DNA from: an uncultured Prevotella sp.
GTDB taxonomy: Bacteria > Bacteroidota > Bacteroidia > Bacteroidales > Bacteroidaceae
Direction of reading: 5' to 3'
NCBI GenBank assembly: GCA_934256705.1
Contig: CAKQPF010000002.1
Coordinates: 54,983 to 118,982 of the forward strand
Length of the DNA stretch: 64,000 bases
The position numbers were made by a program, and so were the translations under genes. Below the pieces are notes generated by a model, which saw only the letters and a program-made list of their open reading frames with translations, was not told where the DNA came from and made no database searches. Shown here one piece after another: positions 51,563 through 60,295 of this stretch. Position 1 is the first letter of the stretch; every line of letters starts with the position of its first letter.

Positions 51563-51644
51563 GCCCAGATGTTGGAATCGGTAGACAAGTCGGTCTCAAA
51601 CACCGATGCTGAAAGGCGTGCGGGTTCGACCCCCGCTCTGGGTA
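51563..51644 (+). tRNA. tRNA-Leu (anticodon CAA), second copy
   Basis: 82 bases, same sequence as the minus-strand copy at 43239-43320: acceptor GCCCAGA/TCTGGGT, anticodon loop CTCAAAC, T-loop TTCGACC, discriminator A. CCA is not encoded (the sequence continues CATATA). Confidence 0.95.
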
Positions 51645-51655
51645 CATATATGATA

Positions 51656-51693
51656 AAAGGAAGCCTTGCAGATGCTTGGTTTCCTTTTTTTTT
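51656..51693 (+). terminator. Terminator of tRNA-Leu
   Basis: AAAGGAAGCC pairs with GGTTTCCTTT (one G-T pair), followed by a T-run to 51693. Confidence 0.8.
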
Positions 51694-51850
51694 GTAGCCC
51701 TTCCCCACCCCTCCTTAGAGGGGCTTTCCTTTGGTTTCGCTTGCCTCTGACATAATATAAAACATCAATAGATAAAAACAAACAAATATATTTTTTCCTT
51801 TGTTTTCACGCTTAGATTTACTATAGACTCTACTTTCTCATGTGAATCAA

Positions 51851-52052
51851 GCGCCCTGAAAGGGCATAGAGCACATAGCCCAGGGCAACACCCTGTGTTA
51901 CCATGGCATGAATACCAACGCCCTGACAGGGCAAAAGCGTAACTTATTCATTGTGTTATAATGCTTTTGCCCTGTCAGGGCGTTGAAATCATCCCTCCTT
52001 ATACCCAGGGTGTTGCCCTGGGCTATGAGCTTTTTGGGCTTTCAGCCCGCAT
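51851..52052. repeat. Long nested palindrome of CCCTGACAGGG type
   Basis: Nested arms: GCCCTGAAAGGGC outermost, AGCCCAGGGCAACACCCTG with inverse CAGGGTGTTGCCCTGGGCT, and innermost CGCCCTGACAGGGCAAAAGC with its inverse, closing over a short AT-rich loop. Similar elements are common between genes in Bacteroidota. Here it starts about 20 bases beyond the truncated partner of the nucleotidyltransferase gene. The rest of the gap 51694-52072 holds an AT-rich AAACATCAATAGATAAAAA stretch related to the repeats around bglX. Confidence 0.82.
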
Positions 52053-52072
52053 TGTGCAAACGGGAAAAAACG

Positions 52073-52135
52073 TTATATCCGCCTTTCTATAGCCATTCTG
52101 ATGTTCTCCAGACGTTCAAGTAAATCCCTATGCAT
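52073..52135 (-). pseudogene. Truncated partner of the nucleotidyltransferase (HEPN/DUF86-like stub)
   Basis: An ATG overlapping the nucleotidyltransferase end by eight bases opens a frame of 20 codons, MHRDLLERLENIRMAIERRI, then TAA. The overlap and the amphipathic first helix are what is expected for the HEPN-domain partner in MNT/HEPN pairs, but the remaining 90 or more residues, including the RX4-6H motif, are gone; the palindrome follows. Too short for certain family assignment. Confidence 0.5.
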
Positions 52136-52421
52136 ATATTCCGTCCCTTTCTATATTATTCAAGAAGACTGGACTCAAATGGCTGTGCTTGCGTATCACA
52201 TCGACCGGACAACCGAATAATTTCTCCAGTTCCTGCTTGATACCTACGAGCAAAAGCAGGTTTGGATGCTTCATTGTAACAAAAACATCCACATCAGAGC
52301 CTTCCTTCTGCTCTCCTCTTGCTACAGAACCAAACAATCCTATTTCCATTATTCCATAATAATCGGAGTGGGCAGCCTTGAAGTTTCTGAGCATCTGAAT
52401 ATATTCTTTCGTCTGCTTCAT
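52128..52421 (-). CDS. Small nucleotidyltransferase-domain protein (MNT type)
   Basis: A 97-residue minimal nucleotidyltransferase. The signature is complete: GLFGSVARGEQKEGSDVDVFV (GSxxxG-xxSDxD), with a later aspartate in CPVDVIRKHSHL. Such proteins act as antitoxins by AMPylating or otherwise modifying a HEPN toxin in MNT/HEPN pairs. Here the partner appears truncated to 20 codons. The start at 52421 is supported by a promoter whose -7 box ends only five bases upstream, implying a leaderless or near-leaderless mRNA. Confidence 0.85.
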   Translation of the reverse strand: MKQTKEYIQMLRNFKAAHSDYYGIMEIGLFGSVARGEQKEGSDVDVFVTMKHPNLLLLVGIKQELEKLFGCPVDVIRKHSHLSPVFLNNIERDGIYA

Positions 52422-52425
52422 GGCG

Positions 52426-52457
52426 CAAAGATAAGAATTGTTTTTGAAAATACCAAA
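52426..52457 (-). promoter_or_regulatory. Promoter of the nucleotidyltransferase gene (near-leaderless)
   Basis: Minus strand TTTG (52457-52454), 20 bases, TATCTTTG (52433-52426), then GCGCC and the ATG. Confidence 0.65.
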
Positions 52458-52490
52458 TAAGTGACGGTAAAAAAAATAAACTTGGACCCC

Positions 52491-52529
52491 AAAAAAAGCA
52501 CCGCCCCTTTGTTGCGGGAGCGGTGCTTT
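52491..52529 (-). terminator. Terminator of the 52.5-64 kb locus
   Basis: Perfect 10-base stem AAAGCACCGC / GCGGTGCTTT with a 15-base loop, followed on the minus strand by further T (seven in all), 31 bases after the stop of the gene at 52561. Confidence 0.88.
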
Positions 52530-52560
52530 GGTATATATCAAGTATAGCTGTTGCTGGCGA

Positions 52561-54345
52561 TTACTTGATCTGTGCGCCGGCAGCGTTGTACTTGTTGTTG
52601 CCCTTCACGATGACAACCTGACCGTTTTCGATTACCTTCTTGACCTTGACAGCCTTGTCAGCCTCGATGTCATTGATGCCTGCAGCAACGGCTGTAGGAT
52701 CGATTACGATGGATGAAAGGTAGATATGACCGGTACCTGTGTAACGTGTGAACTTATGGAGACCCTTGGCGAGACCGAACTTGAGGACGTTGCCGTCGAG
52801 AGTCTCAGTGGTTTCACCGTTCTTGAACTCGTGGGTAGCGGTGATGTCAGCTACCTGCTGGTCATTGCCGTCCACCTTTACAGCGAAGATCTTGCTCTTC
52901 TCATCTGCACCTTCGATGTCCTTGCAGGAGTGCTTTGAAGCAGTGATGGTAACGAGAGCGGAGTCAGCGAGCTCGAAGTAGATGGTCACATCATCCTTCA
53001 TCTGGAGGTAAACATCCTGACCTACTGGCACCTGATACTGAGCTTCGTCAGCTGTTACAGCGCCGAATACAGGGCTCTTTACGAAGAAATCCTTAGGGTC
53101 TGCATTGAGCTTGCCGTCCTTTACCATGTAAATTGTCTTGCCGTCGGTAGAACCAGCAGTAGCTTCTTCGTCAACTACCACTTCGCCAGCGATAGGCTTG
53201 ATTTCCTTCTTCTCCTTGATAGGAGTGAGCACGAGAGCGTCGATAGAAGCGGACTTTGACTCAAACTTGCCGTAAGTACCGTTGGTGATGACAGTCTTTG
53301 CAGAAACCTCAGCAGACTCGGTGAGGGTTGCGTTGTCGCCGTTGATGGTTTTGTCACCGTAAGTGATTACGTTAGCACCGCCCTGAGCAGCGTATGGAGA
53401 GGTAACAGTCACGTTGCCCTTGTCGGCAGCGAGTGTAGGAGCGTCGAATGTGAATGATACTACAGCCTCATTTTCAGCACCTGTTAAGAATGCATCTACT
53501 TCTGGCAAACCTGTACCAAAGTCCATAAATGCCTGGAACTTGAGGGTCTGGTCCTTATATACCTTGATAGGATCGCTTGGTACTACTTCGCTGGTTTCAT
53601 CAGGTGCAGAACCGTCTGTGGTGTAAGTTACGACAGAAGGGAGTGCTTCTTCAGAACCTTCCTCGGTAACCAAAGCAGGCTTGACGGTAACTTCACGGAA
53701 CCAGAGTCCGTTCTCATACTTCTGAGGACCAACCTTCACGCTTGGAGTACCAGGAACCTCGTTAGCCTCCACGATGATGTAAGAGACATAGATGTCACCA
53801 CCCCATGAACCTACATAGAGGGTCATATCGTCAGGAGCAGTGTATTCTACAGTAGAGATGCCGACAGTGCCTGATGCATCTGAAGGAGCATCATTGAGTG
53901 GAGTGGTGAGTTGTGCATCCGTGGCAAACTTAGGGTAACGTGCAGCAGTTCCTGTCTTGCTCTGTCCGTTGAAGCAGATGATAATCTTTGACTTTGCGGT
54001 AAGCTTGATAGCAAATACATCCTGTGCATTCTTGAGGCGGAGAGAGTTGAGGTGAGAGCCGTATTCAGCATATTTGCCGTTAAACCATTTGTAGGTTCCG
54101 TCCTCATTTTGCGCAGAGAGGTCGAATGAATTCTTTCCATTGGACTTGTCGTGTCCTGTAGGAGTGAAGAAATAACCGTCGCCGTAGAGGGTGTTCTTAG
54201 CGACTTTTTCAGTACCGTCGTTGGTGAATTCATCACCTACGAGAACGTAACTGTGCTTGCAGACTTCGAGGTCGGCCACTGTCTGTGCAAATCCAGAAGC
54301 CACGATACCTACGAGTGCGCAGATAAGGGTAAAGATTTTTTTCAT
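52561..54345 (-). CDS. Secreted beta-rich protein with chitobiase-C-like domain and sorting-like tail
   Basis: A 594-residue secreted protein (signal MKKIFTLICALVGIVASGFAQ). Residues about 25-195 form a beta domain (LRLKNAQDVFAIKLTAKSKI, TLYVGSWGGDIYVSYIIVEA), and a second copy-like domain occurs later (VPVGQDVYLQMKDDVTIYFE to RYTGTGHIYLSSIVID). Between them VVTYTTDGSAPDETSEVV and KDQTLKFQAFMDFG resemble the C-terminal domain of chitobiase/hexosaminidase. The end, AAGINDIEADKAVKVKKVIE to YNAAGAQIK, is a Prevotella-type tail. No catalytic motif is recognised. It has its own promoter (54432-54463) and is the last gene before the terminator; a glycan-binding surface protein is possible. Confidence 0.72.
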   Translation of the reverse strand: MKKIFTLICALVGIVASGFAQTVADLEVCKHSYVLVGDEFTNDGTEKVAKNTLYGDGYFFTPTGHDKSNGKNSFDLSAQNEDGTYKWFNGKYAEYGSHLNSLRLKNAQDVFAIKLTAKSKIIICFNGQSKTGTAARYPKFATDAQLTTPLNDAPSDASGTVGISTVEYTAPDDMTLYVGSWGGDIYVSYIIVEANEVPGTPSVKVGPQKYENGLWFREVTVKPALVTEEGSEEALPSVVTYTTDGSAPDETSEVVPSDPIKVYKDQTLKFQAFMDFGTGLPEVDAFLTGAENEAVVSFTFDAPTLAADKGNVTVTSPYAAQGGANVITYGDKTINGDNATLTESAEVSAKTVITNGTYGKFESKSASIDALVLTPIKEKKEIKPIAGEVVVDEEATAGSTDGKTIYMVKDGKLNADPKDFFVKSPVFGAVTADEAQYQVPVGQDVYLQMKDDVTIYFELADSALVTITASKHSCKDIEGADEKSKIFAVKVDGNDQQVADITATHEFKNGETTETLDGNVLKFGLAKGLHKFTRYTGTGHIYLSSIVIDPTAVAAGINDIEADKAVKVKKVIENGQVVIVKGNNKYNAAGAQIK

Positions 54346-54431
54346 AAATGAATGATATTATTAGTTAGTTGTTTTAAGGTAATAATTTTGCCTTTTTTTC
54401 TCTTATTTCTTTATTATATCGTAGTCGGGTA

Positions 54432-54463
54432 CAAAGTTAATGATTTTTTTTGGGTTTTGCAAA
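54432..54463 (-). promoter_or_regulatory. Promoter of the gene at 52561-54345
   Basis: Minus strand TTTG (54463-54460), 20 bases, TAACTTTG (54439-54432), 87 bases before the ATG. Confidence 0.65.
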
Positions 54464-54488
54464 GGAATTGGGGGGATTTTTTTAAAAA

Positions 54489-54617
54489 CAGATAATAGGA
54501 AATAGGGAATAGGAAATAGGAGATTACCTTTGTTCGCTTGCGGATTCTCGCTGATGCGATTATCTCTGCAATAAATGTTAATCTCCTATTATCTATTCCC
54601 TATTTCCTATTATCTTA
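54489..54617. repeat. ATAGGGA heptad palindrome, copy 7
   Basis: GATAATAGGAAATAGGGAAT to GGAGATTACCTTTG on the left, TTAATCTCCTATTATC to TTTCCTATTATC on the right; between the 54629 and 52561 genes. Confidence 0.8.
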
Positions 54618-54628
54618 TCGAAAGGGAA

Positions 54629-55147
54629 CTATTCTTTGACGAGGTAAGTCTGGAGCGGTGTGTCACCGAAGTGGGCGATGGTGATGACTTCCTTCTTCTC
54701 GGATGTGGCAACGCCTGAGAAGATGGTGGTCTTTGACACCTTGCCTTTATCGTCCTTTGTGAGCTTGAGGATGTTGAGAGCACCGGTCACGTTGGAGTAG
54801 GTGTATTCATATCGCGGAGTCTTCTCGGTGTTGGATTCATCTTTCCATGTGCCTTTTGTGGTGCCTTCGCTCATCTTCACTGATACGGAGTCTTCGGTGA
54901 CGAAGTCGAGTGACTCTACGAATCCCTGGATTTCTTCGCCGTAGGCATTGACTTTGAGGCCACTTCCTCTTGTCCATTTGGTGTTGGCGAGCGACTCGGG
55001 GTGTGCTACCTTGGTGGAGTCATTATAGCCGTTGACCCATGATGGATTTGAGGTGTTGGTGTCCTCGTATTCGTTTGCGTCGCTGCAGGAGGCTATTGAT
55101 GCCGCTGTTGCTGCTATTGCTGCTATTGATATAAGGAGGGTTTTCAT
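54629..55147 (-). CDS. Small lipoprotein of unknown function
   Basis: A 172-residue lipoprotein: signal and lipobox MKTLLISIAAIAATAASIASC (cysteine 21), an acidic linker (SDANEYEDTNTSN), then predicted beta-strands in the style of lipocalin-like or small barrel domains (LANTKWTRGSGLKVNAYG, FVTEDSVSVKMSEGTTKGTW, EKKEVITIAHFG). I do not recognise a family. It lies between the beta-helix glycan-binding-like protein and the chitobiase-C-like protein of the second SusC/SusD locus; its leader has both a heptad palindrome and a CGTTAC hairpin. Confidence 0.7.
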   Translation of the reverse strand: MKTLLISIAAIAATAASIASCSDANEYEDTNTSNPSWVNGYNDSTKVAHPESLANTKWTRGSGLKVNAYGEEIQGFVESLDFVTEDSVSVKMSEGTTKGTWKDESNTEKTPRYEYTYSNVTGALNILKLTKDDKGKVSKTTIFSGVATSEKKEVITIAHFGDTPLQTYLVKE

Positions 55148-55177
55148 TGTTTTTTTTCTTTTTTTTGTGTGGGAAAA

Positions 55178-55208
55178 TCCGCCGGTAACGCGGCGGACAC
55201 AGTGGCGG
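55178..55208 (-). repeat. CGTTAC hairpin element, copy 13
   Basis: Minus strand CCGCCACTGTG, stem TCCGCCG, loop CGTTAC, stem CGGCGGA (55197-55178), 30 bases before the ATG at 55147. Confidence 0.85.
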
Positions 55209-55218
55209 TTTCTTTCTT

Positions 55219-55389
55219 AGTGAAAAGTGAAGAGTGAAAAGTGAAGAGTGAAAAATCGCGCTGACGCAGTTGCGATTCTTGCTGAAATGGAACTGTGAGA
55301 GGGACTGTTGTTTTCACTTATCTATGTGAGAGGAGCCTATACCCGGCAGGCGATTTTTCACTCTTCACTTTTCACTTTTAACTTTTCAC
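55219..55389. repeat. TTCAC heptad palindrome, full-length copy
   Basis: AGTGAAAAGTGAAGAGTGAA with the GCGCTGACGC core on the left and CCGGCAGGCGATTTTTCAC plus heptads on the right, about 85 bases apart; the centre (GTTGCGATTCTTGCTGAA, CTGTGAGAGG) resembles that of the copy at 57913-58122. Confidence 0.8.
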
Positions 55390-55409
55390 TTAAAATACCA
55401 AATAAGAGA

Positions 55410-57848
55410 TTACTTATTCCAGCGTGCAGCGCCGGCATTGTTCTTCACGATGTCATTGTCCTTGTTCTTGTAGAAGAGGTTGACATTGTATTCGGATGCG
55501 GTGCCGTCGAGGGCGTCAGCACGGTGCATGTTGCGGTCGCTTGCAGACTGAGCCACGTGTGGAGGGCAAGGACTGATGAAGAGTTCGGTGGAAGAAACGT
55601 CAGCCACATTGACATCGAGCGAGCCGTGGAGTGTGGCAGCGCCGCCCTTGACGAGCTTGCCGAAGTTGTTGCTGGTGGAAGACCATGCGTTTGCACTGAA
55701 GATAGAGCCGTTGGTGAGGTTGTCGTTAGTTGACCAGTTGTTATTGAAATAGAGGTCCACATGAGCGGCAGAGCCATCTTCGAGAGTCATGGTGTTGCGG
55801 ATATCAGCGCCCCAGAATCCGAGTGTACGCTGGTCACCAGGCTGCTTAGTGAGCACGAAGAGGTTGTTTTCTACTCGGTAAACCGATCCGTTAGGGAGGT
55901 AACGCATATTGAAGATGACGCCACTTGCGCGGGTATTGAAGTTGACGAGGGTATTGTTGGAGAATGTGATATTCCATGCTCCTGATGTCCATCCGCTCTG
56001 TGCAGTCTCACAGAAGAATGATGGGAATGGGCTGTCATAGAATGTATTCTCCAATACCTTGAAGTCCTTGTAGAGGTTAGAGGCAGGGTTAGAGCCAGAA
56101 CCTGCAATCCAAGGATAGCCGCCAGCAGACTGGTTGTAGTAACCGCAGTCGAGGAACTGGTTGCCCTTGATGAGCACGTGGTTCCAAACCTTGTAGTTAG
56201 CACCCTGTTCACGGATAAATCCACGCACGAGACGCTTGAATGTGCAGTTTTCCATCACGAGGCTATCGAGTGTCACTGCCATGCCGTTGGAGTACATATT
56301 AAAGAAGTAGTTGCCTGCTACTACGCCTACTCCAGCCTTGTTGTCGCCATAGTTGAGGGCAGTAGGGTTATCGAAGTCGATGTTTTCGAAAGCGAGCTTC
56401 TTCATGTATATCTCACCGCCTTCACCAGCTTCCGGCTGACGTCCGAACATGAATATGCTGTAAGATCCTTGTGCCTGCTCACCGCCTACTCCATTGAATA
56501 TCTCTGAATGCTTACCGATACCGCATAATACCTTAGCGCGCTTGCCAGCCTTTACGTCCTCAGGGTTAGTGGCGAGTGTGAAGCCTTTACATGTGATGTC
56601 ATTTCCATCGAGGTAATATGTCTTTCCACCTTCGAGGTAGAAGGTCTGACCTTCAGCGAGGGAGGTGTTGGAGATGAAGTCATAGAGCACGTTGCTGATA
56701 GGTGCGGCATTATACTGGTCAGCGAGAGCGAATGCGTCAGGACGCTTGATGCCGGCATCATTGTTAGGGAGAGCGGCGTCATGATACTGTGCTATCATCT
56801 CGTCATGCTTGAGGAGGATAGGAGCACCCGGTGTGCCGTCAGAGCGAGTGGTGCAGGTGTTGTACTTTGCGTCGATGGCTACCTTCACGTCAGGATCGAC
56901 AACGTCGATGACATATACAGAGTTAGCTGAGAGTCCGTCGATGTTGATGTATCCGTTTTTGCGGTCTTCATCGGTGATCTTATAGTTAGCCCACTTGGCT
57001 CCTACGGTTGAGTTAGGGTTGTTAGGTGATGGCTTCACCTGGAGATACTGGAATCCGAAGTTGCCGGTAGCAGGGTCGATATTGAAGTTGTCGAAGTAGC
57101 TGTCGAGCTTGTCCTTGTCAGAATCTCCGAGCTTAGGGCATGCAGCCTTTACATTGTCGAGGGTATAAGCTGAGAGTTTCTCCACTGCTTCCATGTCAGC
57201 TCCTTCCATAGCCTTGAGGAAGTCTTTGATATTGGAGTTGATGCAGATGTGCATAGTAGTCTCGGTGGTCTTTGACTGGTCAGCATATACGGCGAATGGA
57301 GTCTCGTATCGGTCGCGTGTGCTGACGCCGAACCATTCCTGCCACTGTCTTCCGTTGCCGTGTCCGTACCAGTTTGAAGCGTGGGCGAAAGAAGACTGGT
57401 CGCCCTTGATGTTGGCATCGCGCTTGTCGAGTGCACGTATAGCGAAGCGATAGTCAGTGGAATACTGTAGGTCAGGGAGCACGAGCTGCAGCTGGTCAGG
57501 CGCCATGATGGTGTCGAGGAGGAGGTCGCTTGTGCCTTGTACCTTAGCCCAAGCCTCGTCACCGTTAGCTACCTTTGATGCGAGCGCCATCTGCACCTGG
57601 TATCCAGCGCAGTCTTTCACTCCGTACCAATAGAGGTGAATGGTATTACCGTGAGGATAAGCGTTGTCGAGTCCGCTATTGTAAGGGTAGTCGGTGCCCT
57701 TTCCTCTGTTGAAGTCTGTGACGAACATGGTCATGAATGAGCGGTTGGTGCCGCTGCTTGCATCATCGTCGTCGGAGCATGATGCGGTGACCATCATCTG
57801 TGACAGCGCCGCAATGCCCATTATGGTGTATTTGAAGATATTTTTCAT
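55410..57848 (-). CDS. Surface lipoprotein with fibronectin-like and beta-helix regions (DUF5123/DUF4957 type)
   Basis: An 812-residue lipoprotein: lipobox SQMMVTASCSDDDD (cysteine about residue 24), then an N-terminal fibronectin-like domain (TIHLYWYGVKDCAGYQVQMA, YSTDYRFAIRALDKRDA), a second such domain to about residue 340, and a right-handed beta-helix (FYLEGGKTYYLDGNDITCKG, KLAFENIDFDNPTALNYGDN, LVMENCTFKRLVRGFIRE, NNTLVNFNTRASGVIFNMRY). This matches the DUF4957/DUF5123 surface glycan-binding-like proteins of Bacteroidota polysaccharide loci, several of which are pectin-related. It follows the susD-like gene in the same direction. No lyase catalytic residues are recognisable. The start at 57848 is set by the lipoprotein signal. 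Confidence 0.8.
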   Translation of the reverse strand: MKNIFKYTIMGIAALSQMMVTASCSDDDDASSGTNRSFMTMFVTDFNRGKGTDYPYNSGLDNAYPHGNTIHLYWYGVKDCAGYQVQMALASKVANGDEAWAKVQGTSDLLLDTIMAPDQLQLVLPDLQYSTDYRFAIRALDKRDANIKGDQSSFAHASNWYGHGNGRQWQEWFGVSTRDRYETPFAVYADQSKTTETTMHICINSNIKDFLKAMEGADMEAVEKLSAYTLDNVKAACPKLGDSDKDKLDSYFDNFNIDPATGNFGFQYLQVKPSPNNPNSTVGAKWANYKITDEDRKNGYINIDGLSANSVYVIDVVDPDVKVAIDAKYNTCTTRSDGTPGAPILLKHDEMIAQYHDAALPNNDAGIKRPDAFALADQYNAAPISNVLYDFISNTSLAEGQTFYLEGGKTYYLDGNDITCKGFTLATNPEDVKAGKRAKVLCGIGKHSEIFNGVGGEQAQGSYSIFMFGRQPEAGEGGEIYMKKLAFENIDFDNPTALNYGDNKAGVGVVAGNYFFNMYSNGMAVTLDSLVMENCTFKRLVRGFIREQGANYKVWNHVLIKGNQFLDCGYYNQSAGGYPWIAGSGSNPASNLYKDFKVLENTFYDSPFPSFFCETAQSGWTSGAWNITFSNNTLVNFNTRASGVIFNMRYLPNGSVYRVENNLFVLTKQPGDQRTLGFWGADIRNTMTLEDGSAAHVDLYFNNNWSTNDNLTNGSIFSANAWSSTSNNFGKLVKGGAATLHGSLDVNVADVSSTELFISPCPPHVAQSASDRNMHRADALDGTASEYNVNLFYKNKDNDIVKNNAGAARWNK

Positions 57849-57870
57849 TTGTTGAGTTTTACTTATTATA

Positions 57871-57899
57871 TCAGCCGATAACGCGGCTGACACAGTGGC
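57871..57899 (-). repeat. CGTTAT hairpin element, copy 14
   Basis: Minus strand AGCCACTGTG, stem TCAGCCG, loop CGTTAT, stem CGGCTGA (57890-57871), 22 bases before the ATG at 57848. Confidence 0.85.
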
Positions 57900-57912
57900 T
57901 ATTTCTTTCTTT

Positions 57913-58122
57913 AGTGAAAAGTGAAAAGTGAAGAGTGAAAAGTGAAAAATCGCGCTGACGCAGTTGCGATTCTTGTTGAAAGAGAACTGTGAGAGAGAAA
58001 CTGTTATTTGTCTCTATGAGAGGTGTGACTGTGTTATTATCACTTATCTCTTTGAGAATTGCCAGTTACCCGGCAGGCGATTTTTCACTTTTCACTCTTC
58101 ACTTTTCACTTTTCACTTTTTT
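57913..58122. repeat. TTCAC heptad palindrome, full-length copy
   Basis: AGTGAAAAGTGAAAAGTGAA heptads and GCGCTGACGC core left, CCCGGCAGGCGATTTTTCAC and heptads right (from about 58068), with a centre of about 100 bases. Confidence 0.8.
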
Positions 58123-58129
58123 CGCTTTT

Positions 58130-60259
58130 TTAGTATCCGTAGTAGTTCTTATACTTACCGCCGGAACGCTGGATTACAGTGTTAGGATAAGGGAGTATGT
58201 ATCGAACTGCAGGGATTTCCTTGAGGCTGCTGAGGTCAGAAGGGAGCTGTTCGAACTGTCCGTTGTTGATGAGCCAGATGTTGCCACCATCGTCGCAACG
58301 GATGTATCCGTAGAAAGAATACTTACACTGATCCTTTGGAAGGCCTGTGTTCTGGTCGCCCCACTGATAGAAGTCAGCCACATACCACTGGTCAGCCTTG
58401 AATCCACCACGTGTGATAGCGCTGGTGATAGGCTTTGACATTGGCTTGTATGCGTTGTAGATACGCAGAGCCTGGAATGTGTGGTTAGGATATGTAGAGA
58501 AATATGTCTTGTCGGTGTTGATGACATTGCCGTAGAGCTGTGCCTTATACATGAGCATAGCGTATGCGTTTGGCTCTCCGTAATCGTATGTGTGATAGTA
58601 GATTTCCTCTGGGAGGTTGTCGATATATCCGTTGTCTGTCTCGTAACCGTCATGGATGTTGATGGCATCCTCATAGCCTGAACTTGACTGTGCATTTCTC
58701 ACGCCAGCGGTGTAGTAGCGGAGGAAGCTGTAGATGATTTCCTCGCCATAGGTGTTGGTGCGCACGAGGTCACGCCAGCGGATGTTCTCACCGGCAAACT
58801 CCCACTTGCGCTCGTCGAGCACTGCCTTCTGGAAAGCTTCCTTGCTGGCAGCGGCCTGTGCGAGATAAGCGGCTTCTTCTGTGAGCACTGCAGGCTTTAC
58901 TGTAGAGGCAGGGAAAGCGCGGTTGTGCACCTTAGCGAGGCATTCCTGTGCCTTTGCAGATGGCTTGCCATTGATTTCATTGTCTGCCTCGGCATACATG
59001 AGGAGGACGTCAGCATAGCGCATGTAAGGATAGTTGATGCCGGTAGAGCCGGTCTTGTCGGCTCCAAGTTCCGAGCCTGGGTTTGTCCAGAGCTTTGACC
59101 ACTTGTTGTTGTGCACGGTATAGTCGTTGCGGATATATACGGAGTCGGTCAGAGCACCCTCGGAATTGGTGAAGTAAGAGTAGTACCAGAGTCCGTTGAC
59201 CTGCTCACGACGCACGTCGCCGTTGCGGAAGAGAAAGCGGTAGAAGGCATTCAGGCGTGCTTTACCACCGGCAGCGCCCCACTCATGCACTGTCTTACCT
59301 TCGTTTGCCTTATACTCAGGACCCTGGAGATAACCAGTGTTGCCTGTAGATTCCTTTGCAAATGGGAACTCGAAGATAGCGTCGCCATCGTTCACCACCT
59401 TGTAGTTACACTCATCTATGAAGGTCTGCATATAGTCAGGATTGAGAGAGTGCTTGCTCTTTGTGATGACAGAGTCGGCATAGTCGCGTGCTGTCTTGTA
59501 GTATTCCAGATAGTTGTCAGGGCGCTGCATGGTGCCGTAGCTCTTAGGATTGCTCTTGTCAGGACGGAGAGAATAGCCGCCTGCTGTGAGAGCGATACGT
59601 GAGATGAGAGCCTGTGCAAACTCCTTGGAGCAACGCTCCACGGTGACAGCATTGGCATACTGCATGTGGAGGCTTGCCTTCTTGAGGTCAGCTATGAGGG
59701 AATCCTGCACTGCAGTGCGGTCGAAGACAGGGATGGTGTAGTTAGCACCGTCGTCATCAGCCTTGTTGAATCGGAAAGGCACGTCGCCGAACATCACCAC
59801 GAGGTCATGGTAAGCCATAGCGCGGAGACATTTTGCCTCGCCGAGCCACTGCATGATGTTGGAGTTTTTCTCATCATAGATAGGAGAATGCTCCAGATTG
59901 TAGATAAACTTGTTTGCCTCTTCGATGAGAGAGTAAGCGGCAGTCCAGAAAGAGAGGATGTTTCCGCCGGTGTCATCACAGTCGAATCGTGCGTATGAAG
60001 TCTTGGAATGAGCATTGGATGAGAATATCTGCATTTCCACGTCGCTATTGAGGACGAAGGTATTCTGATAGGCATCACCGTAGAGATTGTTTACGATGGC
60101 CTTGGCATATACGCCATTGAGGGCGCGGCTGATCTCAGTCTCCTGGCTGAAGACGAAGTCCGGGGTGTAGGATGACGGTGCATCCACATCGAGGAAATCG
60201 TTGCAGGCTGTGAGCGAGAGGGCGGCTATGCCTGTGAGGATTATATTTTTGATTTTCAT
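58130..60259 (-). CDS. SusD/RagB-like surface lipoprotein
   Basis: A 709-residue SusD-family lipoprotein, lipobox TGIAALSLTACNDFLDVDAP (cysteine 19). Family features include LGEAKCLRAMAYHDLVVMFGDVPF, the helical repeat region YMRYADVLLMYAEADNEING, and the RagB signature AVLDERKWEFAGENIRWRDLVRTN. It is longer than many SusD proteins (often 500-600 residues). It works as the ligand-binding lid of the SusC-like transporter encoded just upstream (60563-63889). Its leader contains a heptad element and hairpin copy 15. Confidence 0.93.
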   Translation of the reverse strand: MKIKNIILTGIAALSLTACNDFLDVDAPSSYTPDFVFSQETEISRALNGVYAKAIVNNLYGDAYQNTFVLNSDVEMQIFSSNAHSKTSYARFDCDDTGGNILSFWTAAYSLIEEANKFIYNLEHSPIYDEKNSNIMQWLGEAKCLRAMAYHDLVVMFGDVPFRFNKADDDGANYTIPVFDRTAVQDSLIADLKKASLHMQYANAVTVERCSKEFAQALISRIALTAGGYSLRPDKSNPKSYGTMQRPDNYLEYYKTARDYADSVITKSKHSLNPDYMQTFIDECNYKVVNDGDAIFEFPFAKESTGNTGYLQGPEYKANEGKTVHEWGAAGGKARLNAFYRFLFRNGDVRREQVNGLWYYSYFTNSEGALTDSVYIRNDYTVHNNKWSKLWTNPGSELGADKTGSTGINYPYMRYADVLLMYAEADNEINGKPSAKAQECLAKVHNRAFPASTVKPAVLTEEAAYLAQAAASKEAFQKAVLDERKWEFAGENIRWRDLVRTNTYGEEIIYSFLRYYTAGVRNAQSSSGYEDAINIHDGYETDNGYIDNLPEEIYYHTYDYGEPNAYAMLMYKAQLYGNVINTDKTYFSTYPNHTFQALRIYNAYKPMSKPITSAITRGGFKADQWYVADFYQWGDQNTGLPKDQCKYSFYGYIRCDDGGNIWLINNGQFEQLPSDLSSLKEIPAVRYILPYPNTVIQRSGGKYKNYYGY

Positions 60260-60295
60260 TGTTTTTGTTTTTTTTTTGTTAAAATTCTACTACTA

